A stretch of 64,000 nt of DNA. Origin: Marinoscillum sp049115815. GTDB lineage: Bacteria; Bacteroidota; Bacteroidia; Cytophagales; Cyclobacteriaceae. Shown here one piece after another: positions 24,454-34,354 of the stretch; positions within the stretch are counted from its first letter, which is position 1; each line of letters starts with the position of its first letter. The stretch lies in assembly GCA_049115815.1 (NCBI GenBank), contig JAGDZO010000015.1:1-64000 (forward strand). Reading direction: 5' to 3'. Below the pieces are notes generated by a model. The model had not been told where the DNA came from. It worked only from the letters and a program-made list of their open reading frames with translations, and made no database searches. Position numbers and translations under genes: made by a program.

Positions 24454-25413
24454 TATTTCCACCAATCTCATCAATTCTTGGTTGATTGGTTTTGATTTTG
24501 AAATGGCTAATTTGAAGCTGGTATAAGTGATTTTGTCATTGACTACACCTACCATGGCATTTTTCTCTCCGTTGATCAATCCTTCAACGGCTGCCAATCC
24601 TAATCGTGAAGAAAGAATTCTGTCATAAGATGTTGGGCTACCTCCTCGCTGAATGTGCCCAAGTGTGGAGACTCTGATATCCAGCCCCGGTAACTCCTGC
24701 GCCACTTTGCCAGCTATTTCTATGGCATCACCTTGTTCTCCGCCTTCAGCTACTACTACTATGGATGATGTCTTCTGGTTGTCTCGACCATCTTTTAGCG
24801 TGTTGATCACATCTTTCAGATTGACGGAAGTCTCTGGTACCATGACCAACTCTGCACCTCCACCTATACCGCTTTGGATGGCTATGTACCCAGAATTTCT
24901 CCCCATCACCTCTACGAAGAATACTCTATCGTGAGAATTCGCAGTATCTCTAATCTTGTCAATTGCGTCTAGCGCAGTATTTACTGCAGTATCAAAACCT
25001 ATGGTATAATCAGATCCGAATAAATCATTGTCAATAGTGCCTGGTGCCCCCACGATAGGAATACCATATTCTTCATAAAAAATATTAGCACCTGTGAATG
25101 TACCATCACCACCTATCGCCACAATACCTTCAATACCTCGCTTACTCAGTTGCTCGTAGGCTTTGGCGCGTCCTTCTTTGGTCATAAATTCCTTGGACCT
25201 TGCTGATTTGAGGATTGTTCCTCCTCTCTGCACTATGTTACTTACAGAGTATGATTTCATTTTATAGATGTCGCCATCTATCATGCCATTGTATCCATAT
25301 TTGATACCATAGACATCCAAGCCAAGATAAAGGCCTGTCCTAACCACAGATCGAATACATGCATTCATTCCGGGTGCGTCTCCTCCTGATGTAAAAACAC
25401 CAATACTCTTCAT
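24442..25413 (-). CDS. pfkA: ATP-dependent 6-phosphofructokinase
   Basis: A 323-residue PfkA, standard bacterial length. Signatures are GVFTSGGDAPGMNACIR, IGGDGTFTGANIF, the catalytic GTIDNDLFGSDYTIGFDTAVNTA, and MGRNSGYIA. The C-terminal LGHIQRGGSPTSYDR is the fructose-6-phosphate site. The Gly in GGDGTFTG is consistent with ATP rather than pyrophosphate use. It commits glucose to glycolysis, matching pyk at 13.8 kb, and appears monocistronic. Confidence 0.96.
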   Translation of the reverse strand: MKSIGVFTSGGDAPGMNACIRSVVRTGLYLGLDVYGIKYGYNGMIDGDIYKMKSYSVSNIVQRGGTILKSARSKEFMTKEGRAKAYEQLSKRGIEGIVAIGGDGTFTGANIFYEEYGIPIVGAPGTIDNDLFGSDYTIGFDTAVNTALDAIDKIRDTANSHDRVFFVEVMGRNSGYIAIQSGIGGGAELVMVPETSVNLKDVINTLKDGRDNQKTSSIVVVAEGGEQGDAIEIAGKVAQELPGLDIRVSTLGHIQRGGSPTSYDRILSSRLGLAAVEGLINGEKNAMVGVVNDKITYTSFKLAISKSKPINQELMRLVEILSI

Positions 25414-25544
25414 AATCAGTTCTTTAATATATTTTTTTCGGTTGGGCTAACCTGTATTATTCCTTTGGGCGCTCAATATTAACAAAAATATGTTGCTGAT
25501 TGAAAGATGAAAATCTTTAATTTGGACGGTAACGATTGCATAGA

Positions 25545-26612
25545 ATGAATATTCCTTTTTTCGACCTGAAACGACAGAATTTGTACCTCAAAAATGAGCT
25601 TGATGAAGTTTATCAGCGAGTATTAGAGTCTGGTCAATTTATTCTGGGGGATCAAGTTGCCCTTTTTGAGAAACAATTTTCAGAATATCTCGGAGTGGGG
25701 TACTGTATTGGTTGTGGGAATGGTACAGACGCGTTAGAAATTCTCCTACAGGCTCTAGAATTGGGGCAAGGTGATGAAGTGTTGGTGCCTTCTTTTGGTT
25801 GGGTATCGCCATACCTTGCGGTACGGCAAGTGGGAGCCACTCCAGTATTAGTGGATGTAGACCCAATAACTGGCAATATGTGTCCTGAGAGTTTAAGGAG
25901 CTTGGTTACTGCCAAGTCAGAAGCTGTGATTCCCATTCATCTTTATGGCATCCCATGTGATATTGTTGAAATACAATCTATTTGCAGTGATCATCGTCTA
26001 GCTCTGATAGAAGATTGTGCGCAAGCTCACGGAGCTAAAGTGGGAAATACCCATTGTGGGGCATTCGGTCATGCAGCGATTTTTAGTTTCTACCCTACCA
26101 AGAACCTAGGCGCACTGGGTGATGCCGGAGCTATAGTAACTGATGATGGAATTTTGGCAGATAAGATTAGATCAATAACTAATTACGGTAAGGTAAAAGG
26201 GAAATTGGTCAATCAAGGACGGAATAGTAGAATGGATGAAATTCAGGCTGGAATCTTAGTTGCTAAGTTGCCGTATTTGACAGAATGGAATCTCAAGAGG
26301 AAGGCTATTGCAAAAAGATATGCCGAGGCAAGCGGTAGTGATGAATATGGTCATGATTACTCGGTCTATCACCAATTCGTTTTGAGAGTAAGAGAACGAA
26401 GTGTTTTTCGTGATAAATTATTGGATGCAGGAATAGAAACGTTTATCCACTATCCATTTACAATTAACTCAACCTATGGTACCACACGATTTGAGAACGC
26501 AGAAATGTTGGCAGAGCAGGTAGTGTCATTGCCGGTATTTCCCGAGTTGACGGAAGAAGAAATCGCTTACATTTGTGATCAATTGAAGCATTTAAGAAAA
26601 TTCATTTTATGA
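25545..26612 (+). CDS. DegT/DnrJ/EryC1/StrS family sugar aminotransferase
   Basis: A 355-residue PLP-dependent enzyme, ATG at 25545 (MNIPFFDLKRQ), three codons into the open frame. Signatures are GCGNGTDALEILLQAL, DEVLVPSFGWVSP, LIEDCAQAHGAKV and the PLP lysine in FYPTKNLGALGDAG. It resembles the FdtB/QdtB type that aminates 3-keto-6-deoxyhexose nucleotides, but the substrate is not proved. The stop overlaps the YfhO-type gene (ATGA). It is the first gene of the surface-glycan cluster. Confidence 0.88.
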   Translation: MNIPFFDLKRQNLYLKNELDEVYQRVLESGQFILGDQVALFEKQFSEYLGVGYCIGCGNGTDALEILLQALELGQGDEVLVPSFGWVSPYLAVRQVGATPVLVDVDPITGNMCPESLRSLVTAKSEAVIPIHLYGIPCDIVEIQSICSDHRLALIEDCAQAHGAKVGNTHCGAFGHAAIFSFYPTKNLGALGDAGAIVTDDGILADKIRSITNYGKVKGKLVNQGRNSRMDEIQAGILVAKLPYLTEWNLKRKAIAKRYAEASGSDEYGHDYSVYHQFVLRVRERSVFRDKLLDAGIETFIHYPFTINSTYGTTRFENAEMLAEQVVSLPVFPELTEEEIAYICDQLKHLRKFIL

Positions 26613-29014
26613 CCCTCGGTAAAAAGGTACTTCATCACCTACTTCCATTAGCTATATTTTTTGTTGTAGCGAGTGTGTTTTTCGGTCCACTTTATACTGG
26701 CAAAGTGCTGGTTCAGAGTGACAACATCCAGTTGACTGGCGTCAATAAAGAAGTAAATGAATACAAGGAGAAAGGTGAGGATATTCGTTGGAATAATAGA
26801 GAGTTTTCGGGAGGCCCTGTACAGAGAAGTTCAGACTTCAACCCCATGGGGATCGTCAATAGGATTTTATTAAGCGATACACTCATTCCTAAGCCCATCA
26901 TGATGATGGTGTATCTTTTTTTTGGAATGTATTTGTTGCTACATGTTTTGGGTGTTTCTCGTTGGTTAGCAACTATAGGTGCTTTTGCGTATGCATTTTC
27001 CACATTTAATATCATAAGTATAGAAGTGGGCCATGACAATAAAGTATTGGCTATGGCATTCATGGCTCCTGTGATAGCCGGGGTGATTTGGGCTTATAGA
27101 GGAGAACTTCTCAAGGGAGGTTTGGTGACGACACTGGCTGCCGGATTCCAACTTTATTTTGGTCACGTGCAGATTACTTATTATTCATTGATTATGGTGA
27201 TTGGCTATCTCGTTGTAGTTATTTACCAAACTATACAGTCCAAAGATTGGTCTCAGTTTTTTAAGATTTCTGGTGTATTAGCCTTCGCCACAATCATCGG
27301 GTTGGGGTGCAATTTTGCCAATATATATGGTACTTTCGAATATGTAGATTACTCAACTCGCGGAGGCTCAGATCTTACATCAGGTGAGGCCGGAAATGTC
27401 AGCAGCGATGGGTTAGACAAGGATTATGCGTTGGCTTGGAGTAGTGGTAAAATGGAAGCTTTGACCATTCTTTTTCCATATTTCCATGGCGGGGCTTCCT
27501 CAGAACGGTTATCCGAAAATTCGGATACTTATGAAGCCCTAAAGTCGAGGGGTGTTGATCAAAGAACCTTACAAAATGTAACAGGCAACCTACCGCTATA
27601 CTGGGGTACACAACCTTTCACCGGTGGGCCGATTTACTTTGGTGCTATTGTATGTTTTCTATTTATTCTTGGATTGTTGAGTATCAGAGGGCCTTTAAAA
27701 TGGTGGGCTTTGGGACTTACAGTATTGTCCCTCTTCTTAGCTATGGGTAAGAATTTAGAATGGTTCACTGACATCTTCTTTTACTATATACCTCTTTACA
27801 ATAAGTTCAGGTCGGTGACTATGATATTTTCCATTACTCAGTTGACACTGCCAATCTTAGGAATAGTCATTTTGGACAGATTGATAAAAGGTGAGTTTGA
27901 TCAACAGAAAGTCATTAAAAGTGTAATACAATCTGCAGGCGTGGTAATTGGGCTTGGGCTGGTATTGATTGTTTTCAAATCGTCCTTTTTTGATTTCAAA
28001 GGACAAAATGATGCAGCTTATGGATTTCCTCAATGGTTGGTGGATGCCATTGTATCGGACAGAAAAAGACTTTTTGTAAATGATATCATTCGATCAATCG
28101 TTTTTGTAGGATTAGCGGCGGGGATGATATGGCTCTACTTGAAAAAGTTGGTGAAGGTGCAATATTTGATTGCTTCATTGGCCATACTGATTTTGATAGA
28201 TCTTTGGGGAGTTAATAAGCGATACCTCGGAAGTGACGACTTCCAGCCAAAGAGGAAAATCAGCCAGACTCAGTTTCAACCATCGGTTGCTGATCAGCAA
28301 ATACTCCAGGACGAAAGCTACTACAGAGTTTTGAACCTCACTTCTCAAAATCCATTCAGTGATGGAGTGACTTCATATTTTCACTATTCGGTACTCGGCT
28401 ATAGTGCGATTAAAATGCAGCGCTATCAAGAGATTATTGATCGCTATATGCGTGATATGAATAAGGATGTGCTTGGCATGTTGAATGCCAAATACTTTAT
28501 AGTGAATGGTCAAAATGGACCACAGGCGCAACTTAATTCAAGTGCATTAGGAAATGCTTGGATGGTGAAATCGTTGATTTCAGCTGAAAATGCAGATGAT
28601 GAATTAGAAAGCATAGGCACCTTAAACTTGAAGGAAGAAGCTGTATTTGATAAGCGATTTGAAAACTCCCAACAGGAGAGATCTTACACTGCAGTGGGTT
28701 CCGTATCACTGAAAAGCTATCATCCTGAGGAAATGGTATATGACTTTAGTTCTGATAGTGATCAATTTGTGGTGTTTTCAGAGATCTACTATGCGCCTGG
28801 CTGGAAGGCATATATAGATGGAGATGAAGTGCCGCATATTAGGGTGAATTATGTGCTTAGAGGCCTAGAAGTGCCTGCGGGAGATCATGAAGTGGTGTTT
28901 AAGTATCAAGCACTCTCTGTGGGATTAGGAGATCCATTGGCCATACTTTGTTCAATATTGTTACTGGTAGGCGCGCCACTATTAATTTTTAGAAAATCGA
29001 GGAAGTCTATTTAA
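26609..29014 (+). CDS. YfhO-family multi-spanning membrane protein
   Basis: An 801-residue integral membrane protein with about 12-13 hydrophobic segments, including 13-30, 102-120, 125-145, 170-230 and a last one at 772-792. It has a large extracytoplasmic domain late in the sequence with YAPGWKAYIDGDEVPHIRVN, the hallmark of YfhO-family C termini. YfhO proteins are GT-C-fold and linked to glycosylation of wall or lipid-linked polymers in Gram-positives. In this context transfer of a lipid-linked sugar to a glycan is plausible. It is translationally coupled to the sugar aminotransferase and converges on a glycosyltransferase with an 8-base overlap. Confidence 0.8.
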   Translation: MTLGKKVLHHLLPLAIFFVVASVFFGPLYTGKVLVQSDNIQLTGVNKEVNEYKEKGEDIRWNNREFSGGPVQRSSDFNPMGIVNRILLSDTLIPKPIMMMVYLFFGMYLLLHVLGVSRWLATIGAFAYAFSTFNIISIEVGHDNKVLAMAFMAPVIAGVIWAYRGELLKGGLVTTLAAGFQLYFGHVQITYYSLIMVIGYLVVVIYQTIQSKDWSQFFKISGVLAFATIIGLGCNFANIYGTFEYVDYSTRGGSDLTSGEAGNVSSDGLDKDYALAWSSGKMEALTILFPYFHGGASSERLSENSDTYEALKSRGVDQRTLQNVTGNLPLYWGTQPFTGGPIYFGAIVCFLFILGLLSIRGPLKWWALGLTVLSLFLAMGKNLEWFTDIFFYYIPLYNKFRSVTMIFSITQLTLPILGIVILDRLIKGEFDQQKVIKSVIQSAGVVIGLGLVLIVFKSSFFDFKGQNDAAYGFPQWLVDAIVSDRKRLFVNDIIRSIVFVGLAAGMIWLYLKKLVKVQYLIASLAILILIDLWGVNKRYLGSDDFQPKRKISQTQFQPSVADQQILQDESYYRVLNLTSQNPFSDGVTSYFHYSVLGYSAIKMQRYQEIIDRYMRDMNKDVLGMLNAKYFIVNGQNGPQAQLNSSALGNAWMVKSLISAENADDELESIGTLNLKEEAVFDKRFENSQQERSYTAVGSVSLKSYHPEEMVYDFSSDSDQFVVFSEIYYAPGWKAYIDGDEVPHIRVNYVLRGLEVPAGDHEVVFKYQALSVGLGDPLAILCSILLLVGAPLLIFRKSRKSI

Positions 29015-30221
29015 CAACGGATTCGTAAGCTTCGATAAAGTTTGATACGTAGTTGACTTGGCTTAATTCTCCGATTCGTTTCTTAGAATTATCAATATTT
29101 TTAGTTCTAAATGCCTTATCAGAAATCCCTTTTTGGATGAGATCTGCTAGGTTGTTGGCATCTAAAGGGTCAAAGGTGAAAGTCAAATCTGAAATAGTTT
29201 CTGGGAGAGAAGTAGTTTGCGCACATATAACTGGCACTGATGCACGCATTGCTTCATATAGAGGCCCACTACCTGCTTCGTATCTTGTAGGGATTACCAC
29301 CAATTTTGCCGCATTATAGAGTCCATTGAGATTTTCTTCAGATACAATTCCTAAAAACTTAACATCATCATTTAATTGGAGCTCTGAAATTAAGGGAAGT
29401 AGCGATTGTTCAAAGTGATCAGTCTTACCTCCAGTACAAATCAATTTTACTGTACTGCCATTTTTCTTTAAAATATTCAATGCTTGCAACAAAGTGCGAT
29501 GGTTTTTGTGTGGCCATGTGGCCGCAGGATAAAGAATGAAAGTCTCGGATAAATTGTACTCTTTTATTAGATCCGCCATTTTGGTAGCAGCACTGCTAGC
29601 AAACCAATTGGAATGAAATGGTGGAGGGCAGACACTAATTTGGTCTGCTTCTAGTTTGTAATATTTTATCAGGTCTTGTTTGACATGTTCAAAAGAAACG
29701 ATGATGCGATTCGCTGTTCTGAGAGATTTCTGGCTATTGATGGCTCGATGAATTCTTTCCGCACTACTAAAGTTTTCTGGAAAATGGAATTCTTGCACAT
29801 CGTGCATTGTAACTAAAGTGGGAGTTTTGGCTTCATATATTGGGGAGTATTGCATCGGGACATGTAGTACTTCCACACCCAACTTATCTATCTGCCGGTA
29901 TGGGTTAAGTCCATAGGAAAGCCATTTTAGTACTCTTGTGACACCAACACCGTATTCTTCATATAAGGTGCCCCATTCATAGAGAAGGTAAGCCAGCCCA
30001 AATCTTATTTTGTTGATTTTACTATAACGCTTGATTTCTACCAGCTTAAGTTTTTGGATAGAAAAATTCTCTTCAAAGTATGCTTTTTGATTTTCAGAGT
30101 GAATCAAATAGACGCTTTCTATCTCATTAGAGGCTAAAAGCAACTTGAGTATGCCTATAGAATATGTGAAAATCCCACCGGCTTTCAAGGCGCTGTGATG
30201 AATATAAAAAGCGATTTTCAT
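29007..30221 (-). CDS. Glycosyltransferase family 4
   Basis: A 404-residue GT-B glycosyltransferase. The N-terminal domain starts MKIAFYIHHSALKAGGIFTYS. The donor-binding C-terminal domain has FILYPAATWPHKNHRTLLQAL, VKLICTGGK, and the GT4 end motif VVIPTRYEAGSGPLYEAMRASVPVI. It is the last gene of a series on the minus strand running from 35986 to 29007. Donor and acceptor cannot be inferred. Confidence 0.88.
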   Translation of the reverse strand: MKIAFYIHHSALKAGGIFTYSIGILKLLLASNEIESVYLIHSENQKAYFEENFSIQKLKLVEIKRYSKINKIRFGLAYLLYEWGTLYEEYGVGVTRVLKWLSYGLNPYRQIDKLGVEVLHVPMQYSPIYEAKTPTLVTMHDVQEFHFPENFSSAERIHRAINSQKSLRTANRIIVSFEHVKQDLIKYYKLEADQISVCPPPFHSNWFASSAATKMADLIKEYNLSETFILYPAATWPHKNHRTLLQALNILKKNGSTVKLICTGGKTDHFEQSLLPLISELQLNDDVKFLGIVSEENLNGLYNAAKLVVIPTRYEAGSGPLYEAMRASVPVICAQTTSLPETISDLTFTFDPLDANNLADLIQKGISDKAFRTKNIDNSKKRIGELSQVNYVSNFIEAYESVVK

Positions 30222-30226
30222 ATGAT

Positions 30227-30688
30227 TCAGACTAGATTTTTGTGGTAGATCAAGTTTTGGTTGTTGGGATCTATACCTGTTTCTTTAAACCCGACAGACT
30301 CATAGAATGTCTTGGCCGGTAAATTATCTTTCGCCACTTTAAGCATCAATTTATCTACTTTGTTGAGCTTGCAGAAGGAAATCGCATGAAACATGCTGAT
30401 TTTGGCTAGGCCTTTTTGTTTGAATTCCTCACTAATGAAAACACCAAATACTGGAGTGGTAAAGCCTTCATCCCATCCACGTAGCATATGAAATCCAGCT
30501 AATTTCTCATGGACAAATAGTCCATACACCACATCCTTTTTTAAGTCAGATAGTAATTTTGATATCGTATCTAAGTCAAAGGCGAAAGGTGTGAAATGAA
30601 GGATATATTCTTTTCGAGAAGCTAGAAGCATATCTGACAACATTTGGCTGTCATTAGCTTGAAGGGCGCGTATTTCTAGACCAATCAT
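30227..30688 (-). CDS. GNAT family N-acetyltransferase
   Basis: A 153-residue GNAT fold protein. The central acetyl-CoA region is FGVFISEEFKQKGLAKISMFHAI (strand, then Q/R-x-x-G-x-A/G), followed by LMLKVAKDNLPAKTFYESVGF, the usual motif B. It lies 2 bases from a GDP-perosamine-synthase-like aminotransferase. Because of that it may acetylate the amino sugar made by its neighbour, which is an inference from position only. Confidence 0.8.
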   Translation of the reverse strand: MIGLEIRALQANDSQMLSDMLLASRKEYILHFTPFAFDLDTISKLLSDLKKDVVYGLFVHEKLAGFHMLRGWDEGFTTPVFGVFISEEFKQKGLAKISMFHAISFCKLNKVDKLMLKVAKDNLPAKTFYESVGFKETGIDPNNQNLIYHKNLV

Positions 30689-30690
30689 GT

Positions 30691-31785
30691 TTAGTGATTG
30701 AAGTATGATTTTATGCTATCGCAAATGAAGTCTATATCAGAGTCACTTAATTCGGGATAACTCGGGAGATTGATACCGCGACCGCTAATATCTTCGGCAC
30801 AAACAAATGTTAGCCCTTGATCATACATTGGCATTTGATGGACTGGGTAAAAGGAAGGCCTGGTTTCTATTCCTAATTCTCTCAGATATGTACGCAATGG
30901 CTCTCTTTCCTCCGCCTTTTGAAGCATTACATTCACCATCCAATAAGAATTAGTAACATCTTTGGTTGCTCTTGGAAGTATGATATCAGTACCTTGTAAT
31001 TGCTTAAAATACCTTGCAGCAATCTCCTGTTTTCTACTCACTACTTGATCAAAGGATTGTAGTTGCGCATATCCAATAGCTGCACAAATATTAGTCATTC
31101 GGTAATTGTATCCTATAATGTCATGCCAATATTCGCGACCTGTAGCTAGTCCTTGACCTTTTACTCTTCTGCAGACACTGGCCAGTTCATCATCATTAGT
31201 AGTGATCATGCCACCTTCTCCAGTAGTAAGCGTCTTGTTCCCGAAAAAACTAAAAGTAGCCATCTTGCCGAAAGTCCCAGAATGCCTTCCTTTAAGTTTA
31301 GAGCCTAAGGATTCTGCACAATCTTCAATGACTAAAATCGAATGTTTATGGGCTATTCTGAGAATCTCACCCATATCGCAGATGTCGCCATACAGATGAA
31401 CTGCAAGAATAGCCTTCGTTTTATTCGTAATAGCGGTTTCTAATTTTGCCGGGTCTAAGAGAAGGCTAGCTTCTTCTGAATCTACGAATATTGGTTTGGC
31501 TCCTGTGTATGTGATAGCATTGACCGATGCTATATAGGTAAATGTGGGTACAATAACTTCATCACCAGGGCCAATGCCGGCAGCTACAAATGCGGCATGT
31601 AATGCAACTGTACCATTGGACACGGCTATGGCATGTTTCACACCAAATTTCTCAGCGAATGCAGATTCAAAAAGGTCGATAAATTTTCCTTTGGAAGATA
31701 TCCAAGTACTGTCCAGGCATTCATTGACATAAGCCTTTTCGAGCTCCCCAATCTTTGGCTGATATACAGGGTATTTAATATTCAT
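30691..31785 (-). CDS. DegT/DnrJ/EryC1/StrS aminotransferase, perosamine-synthase-like
   Basis: A 364-residue PLP enzyme resembling PerA/RfbE-type 4-keto-6-deoxysugar aminotransferases: SNGTVALHAAFVAAGIGPGD, VIVPTFTYIASVNAI, VIEDCAESLGSK and the PLP lysine in FSFFGNKTLTTGEGG. Perosamine synthases convert GDP-4-keto-6-deoxymannose to GDP-perosamine; no GDP-mannose dehydratase is in the window, so the keto-sugar must come from elsewhere. It overlaps the methyltransferase before it by 4 bases. Confidence 0.88.
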   Translation of the reverse strand: MNIKYPVYQPKIGELEKAYVNECLDSTWISSKGKFIDLFESAFAEKFGVKHAIAVSNGTVALHAAFVAAGIGPGDEVIVPTFTYIASVNAITYTGAKPIFVDSEEASLLLDPAKLETAITNKTKAILAVHLYGDICDMGEILRIAHKHSILVIEDCAESLGSKLKGRHSGTFGKMATFSFFGNKTLTTGEGGMITTNDDELASVCRRVKGQGLATGREYWHDIIGYNYRMTNICAAIGYAQLQSFDQVVSRKQEIAARYFKQLQGTDIILPRATKDVTNSYWMVNVMLQKAEEREPLRTYLRELGIETRPSFYPVHQMPMYDQGLTFVCAEDISGRGINLPSYPELSDSDIDFICDSIKSYFNH

Positions 31786-32672
31786 TGCTCTTTGATTATT
31801 GAAAGTCCGATAATGCCCACTCCTGGAAAATCAGACGAGTTGTTGAATTTCTTGAAATTCGAAACAATATACAATGGGTCTTTGATTGTTTCTGCTAAGC
31901 CATTCTTTGTCCAGCGCTCATGGTAGTCAGAATAAAAACTTTCTGTGGTTTCACCAAAGAACTCATAAGACTCGATACGATGATGATCCAAAGCGCTTAA
32001 GATCCTATTAGCCACGCTAGCTTCATCATAGAACCTTTGGAAAAAATACTTTTCCTTTTTTCCTTCTTGCAATCCATAAGCATCAGTATTGCGATATTCT
32101 TCTTCGAATTCTTTTCTAGAGGGAAAAGTCAAAATAAGCTTGCCATTCGGCTTTAATACACGCCACAATTCTCGTAATACATCCGTATCCTTATCGTCGT
32201 TTATATGCTCTATCACACTAATGCTGTATATCACATCATAGGACTGATCTTCAAATGGGAGATTGGCAGCATCAAAATCGAATGTATGCGCATCAATGCC
32301 GAGTGCTTTAGATTTAGCTATTACATCTGCTAGATCCTTCTTGTCTGGATTTATGTAATCCACCTTGTTTTGAAAATTATCTATGACATAAAAGCTCATC
32401 AAGTATGGTGATGATATATCCAATACTTTTATATCACGCTTTGGCCCAAGGTGCCTTTCGGTAAAATCAAATTCAAAATATCTAACAATAGAGACTGGGT
32501 TGAGAAATAACTTCAAGGAGAGTTTACCTTTTAATAATAGTCGCCATGCTAAACTATGACCATAGGTAAAAAAATGCTTACCTACTAAACCTTCTTTAGT
32601 TGCTTGCCCGAAATAGTGCTTGACTCTAGAGAGATAGTACGGAAATAGAAGAATAAGCTTGATGATGATCAT
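31782..32672 (-). CDS. Class I SAM-dependent methyltransferase
   Basis: A 296-residue methyltransferase. The SAM-binding motif I is atypical, VLDISSPYLMSFYV, followed by VDYINPDKKDL, DAANLPFEDQSYDVIYSISVIEHI (motif II), and LRELWRVLKPNGKLILTFPS (post-motif). The N-terminal 80 residues are hydrophobic and basic (LILLFPYYLSRV), perhaps a membrane anchor. The position in the glycan cluster suggests it modifies a sugar or a lipid-linked intermediate. Confidence 0.78.
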   Translation of the reverse strand: MIIIKLILLFPYYLSRVKHYFGQATKEGLVGKHFFTYGHSLAWRLLLKGKLSLKLFLNPVSIVRYFEFDFTERHLGPKRDIKVLDISSPYLMSFYVIDNFQNKVDYINPDKKDLADVIAKSKALGIDAHTFDFDAANLPFEDQSYDVIYSISVIEHINDDKDTDVLRELWRVLKPNGKLILTFPSRKEFEEEYRNTDAYGLQEGKKEKYFFQRFYDEASVANRILSALDHHRIESYEFFGETTESFYSDYHERWTKNGLAETIKDPLYIVSNFKKFNNSSDFPGVGIIGLSIIKEQ

Positions 32673-32690
32673 ATATAATGCGAAGATATT

Positions 32691-33593
32691 TTAACGATTG
32701 AATATCCACCTTATAATCCCTCTTAACTTATTCTTTAGGCTAGGAGCAACAAGCTTTTTTATGCTTGCATTGATTTTTTCATTGATTACTAAATTTTCTT
32801 CCAGAGTCAATTTATCTATACCCGATTGAAGTTTAGTGTTATATTTTCTAGTCTTTGATTTGAAGTGGGTACCAGATCCATCCGTACCTATATTGTGAAC
32901 CAATGACTTTACAGGAACAATAGAGTACGCATTATAGTGAGCTTGTGTATATGCCCAACGAATGGCCCAACTGTCAATTTCCCCTTTCAAATAGCTTTTG
33001 AGCATTGGTATTAGGTCTGCACCTCTTTCATTTAAGTGGTTCTGGGTTTGTTCATCTTTGAGCCAATCATTTATTGAATCCAATTGCCAAATTCCTTTTA
33101 GCCATCGATCTTCCCAGGTTGCCCAACCCCAAGAGGATCCTCGTCTACTCAGATAAATATCTTGTCGGTAATCTTTAGGTATGGCTATAGGAGGATGATA
33201 TCCCGAAACAGTGAATATATTCTCATCTTTTTCGTAAAAGTTGAGGGCTTCATTCATATACGACAGAAAATATCGTGAGGTAATGATGTCATCCTCGAGT
33301 ATTATAGCCCTTCCGTGCTTTGACATCACCTCTGAAACTCCCTGAATAATTGATTGAGCTAAACCCAGATTTCTATCTTTAAAATGCAAAAAGACTTCCG
33401 AAAACCCATCAGGATTCTTCGCCACACGTCTAGTTTCTTCCACCAAATCCTTGTCATTTTTTGACTTGTAACCATCAACATGGATGTAAAGAAGGCTTTG
33501 TTTTGCAAGATGATTGAGAGCGAGAGCCTCCAAAGTCAGACGTGTATGCTCAGGTCTATTGTACGCAAATAGTATAATGGGAGCCAATTTCAT
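32691..33593 (-). CDS. Glycosyltransferase, GT-A type
   Basis: A 300-residue protein opening APIILFAYNRPEHTRLTLEAL, with the DxD-like AIILEDDIITSRYFLSYMN near residue 95 and SRRGSSWGWATWEDRW around 155. This pattern belongs to GT2-like or GNT-I-like sugar transferases in polysaccharide clusters. The C-terminal 60 residues are basic. It overlaps the GT2 gene upstream by 4 bases. The sugar is unknown. Confidence 0.75.
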   Translation of the reverse strand: MKLAPIILFAYNRPEHTRLTLEALALNHLAKQSLLYIHVDGYKSKNDKDLVEETRRVAKNPDGFSEVFLHFKDRNLGLAQSIIQGVSEVMSKHGRAIILEDDIITSRYFLSYMNEALNFYEKDENIFTVSGYHPPIAIPKDYRQDIYLSRRGSSWGWATWEDRWLKGIWQLDSINDWLKDEQTQNHLNERGADLIPMLKSYLKGEIDSWAIRWAYTQAHYNAYSIVPVKSLVHNIGTDGSGTHFKSKTRKYNTKLQSGIDKLTLEENLVINEKINASIKKLVAPSLKNKLRGIIRWIFNR

Positions 33594-34348
33594 GGTTTAT
33601 TCTTATATGCTCCTATTCTTAAATATCTAATTCCAAATTCAATATGCTTGATCATCACCACGATCGGGTTGAAGTGTTTAAGCATAATATTTAGCCGTTC
33701 CATCCAGCAGGTTTTTAGATTTCTATCAGAAATGCCTCCTTGCAAATATTTAGAGATTGACTCTTCACTCTTATGAATGAAATTTACTTTAGACATAATT
33801 CTAAGCATCCAATCTATGTCAGCACTGCATCGATACTGAAGATCATATTGAGGGCACAATGAGCGCTTGGGAATGAATGATTGATGACTAACCACTTGAC
33901 CGTTAAGAAAGTCCCTTTTACTCAATGCTTCAGGGAGCTTACGGCTTGTGAGATTAGTGCGAGTTCCTATGGTTTTTCTATTTATATCTATGATCAATGT
34001 TTCCCCATAGATTAAGTCAGGATTGCTTACTTGTTTAAAAATCTTTTCAAGTGTCTTGTCGCTAGCCAGTTCATCGCCAGCATTCAGGAAGAGTACATAT
34101 TCTCCTTTTGCTAGTTTGAGTCCCTTATTCATGGCATCATATACACCGTGATCTGTTTCCCTGATCAAGGTGTCGATTTTATCATGATATTTATCAATGA
34201 TATCCATCGTGCGATCTGATGAGTTACCATCTACAACAATGTACTCTAAACTTTCAAAGTTCTGAGAGATGACACTTTGGATAGTCGGCTCTAAATACAG
34301 CTCTGCGTTAAAGGTGACCGTGATGATTGATATTTTGGGAGAGGCCAT
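33590..34348 (-). CDS. Glycosyltransferase family 2
   Basis: A 252-residue GT-A enzyme. KISIITVTFNAELYLEPTIQSV and LEYIVVDGNSSDRTMDII form the nucleotide-binding half, and GEYVLFLNAGDEL holds the acidic site. It resembles WcaA-type GT2 proteins with the ending RCSADIDWMLRI. Start ATG at 34348, 6 bases after the FkbM methyltransferase. Confidence 0.85.
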   Translation of the reverse strand: MASPKISIITVTFNAELYLEPTIQSVISQNFESLEYIVVDGNSSDRTMDIIDKYHDKIDTLIRETDHGVYDAMNKGLKLAKGEYVLFLNAGDELASDKTLEKIFKQVSNPDLIYGETLIIDINRKTIGTRTNLTSRKLPEALSKRDFLNGQVVSHQSFIPKRSLCPQYDLQYRCSADIDWMLRIMSKVNFIHKSEESISKYLQGGISDRNLKTCWMERLNIMLKHFNPIVVMIKHIEFGIRYLRIGAYKNKP

Positions 34349-34354
34349 AGACTT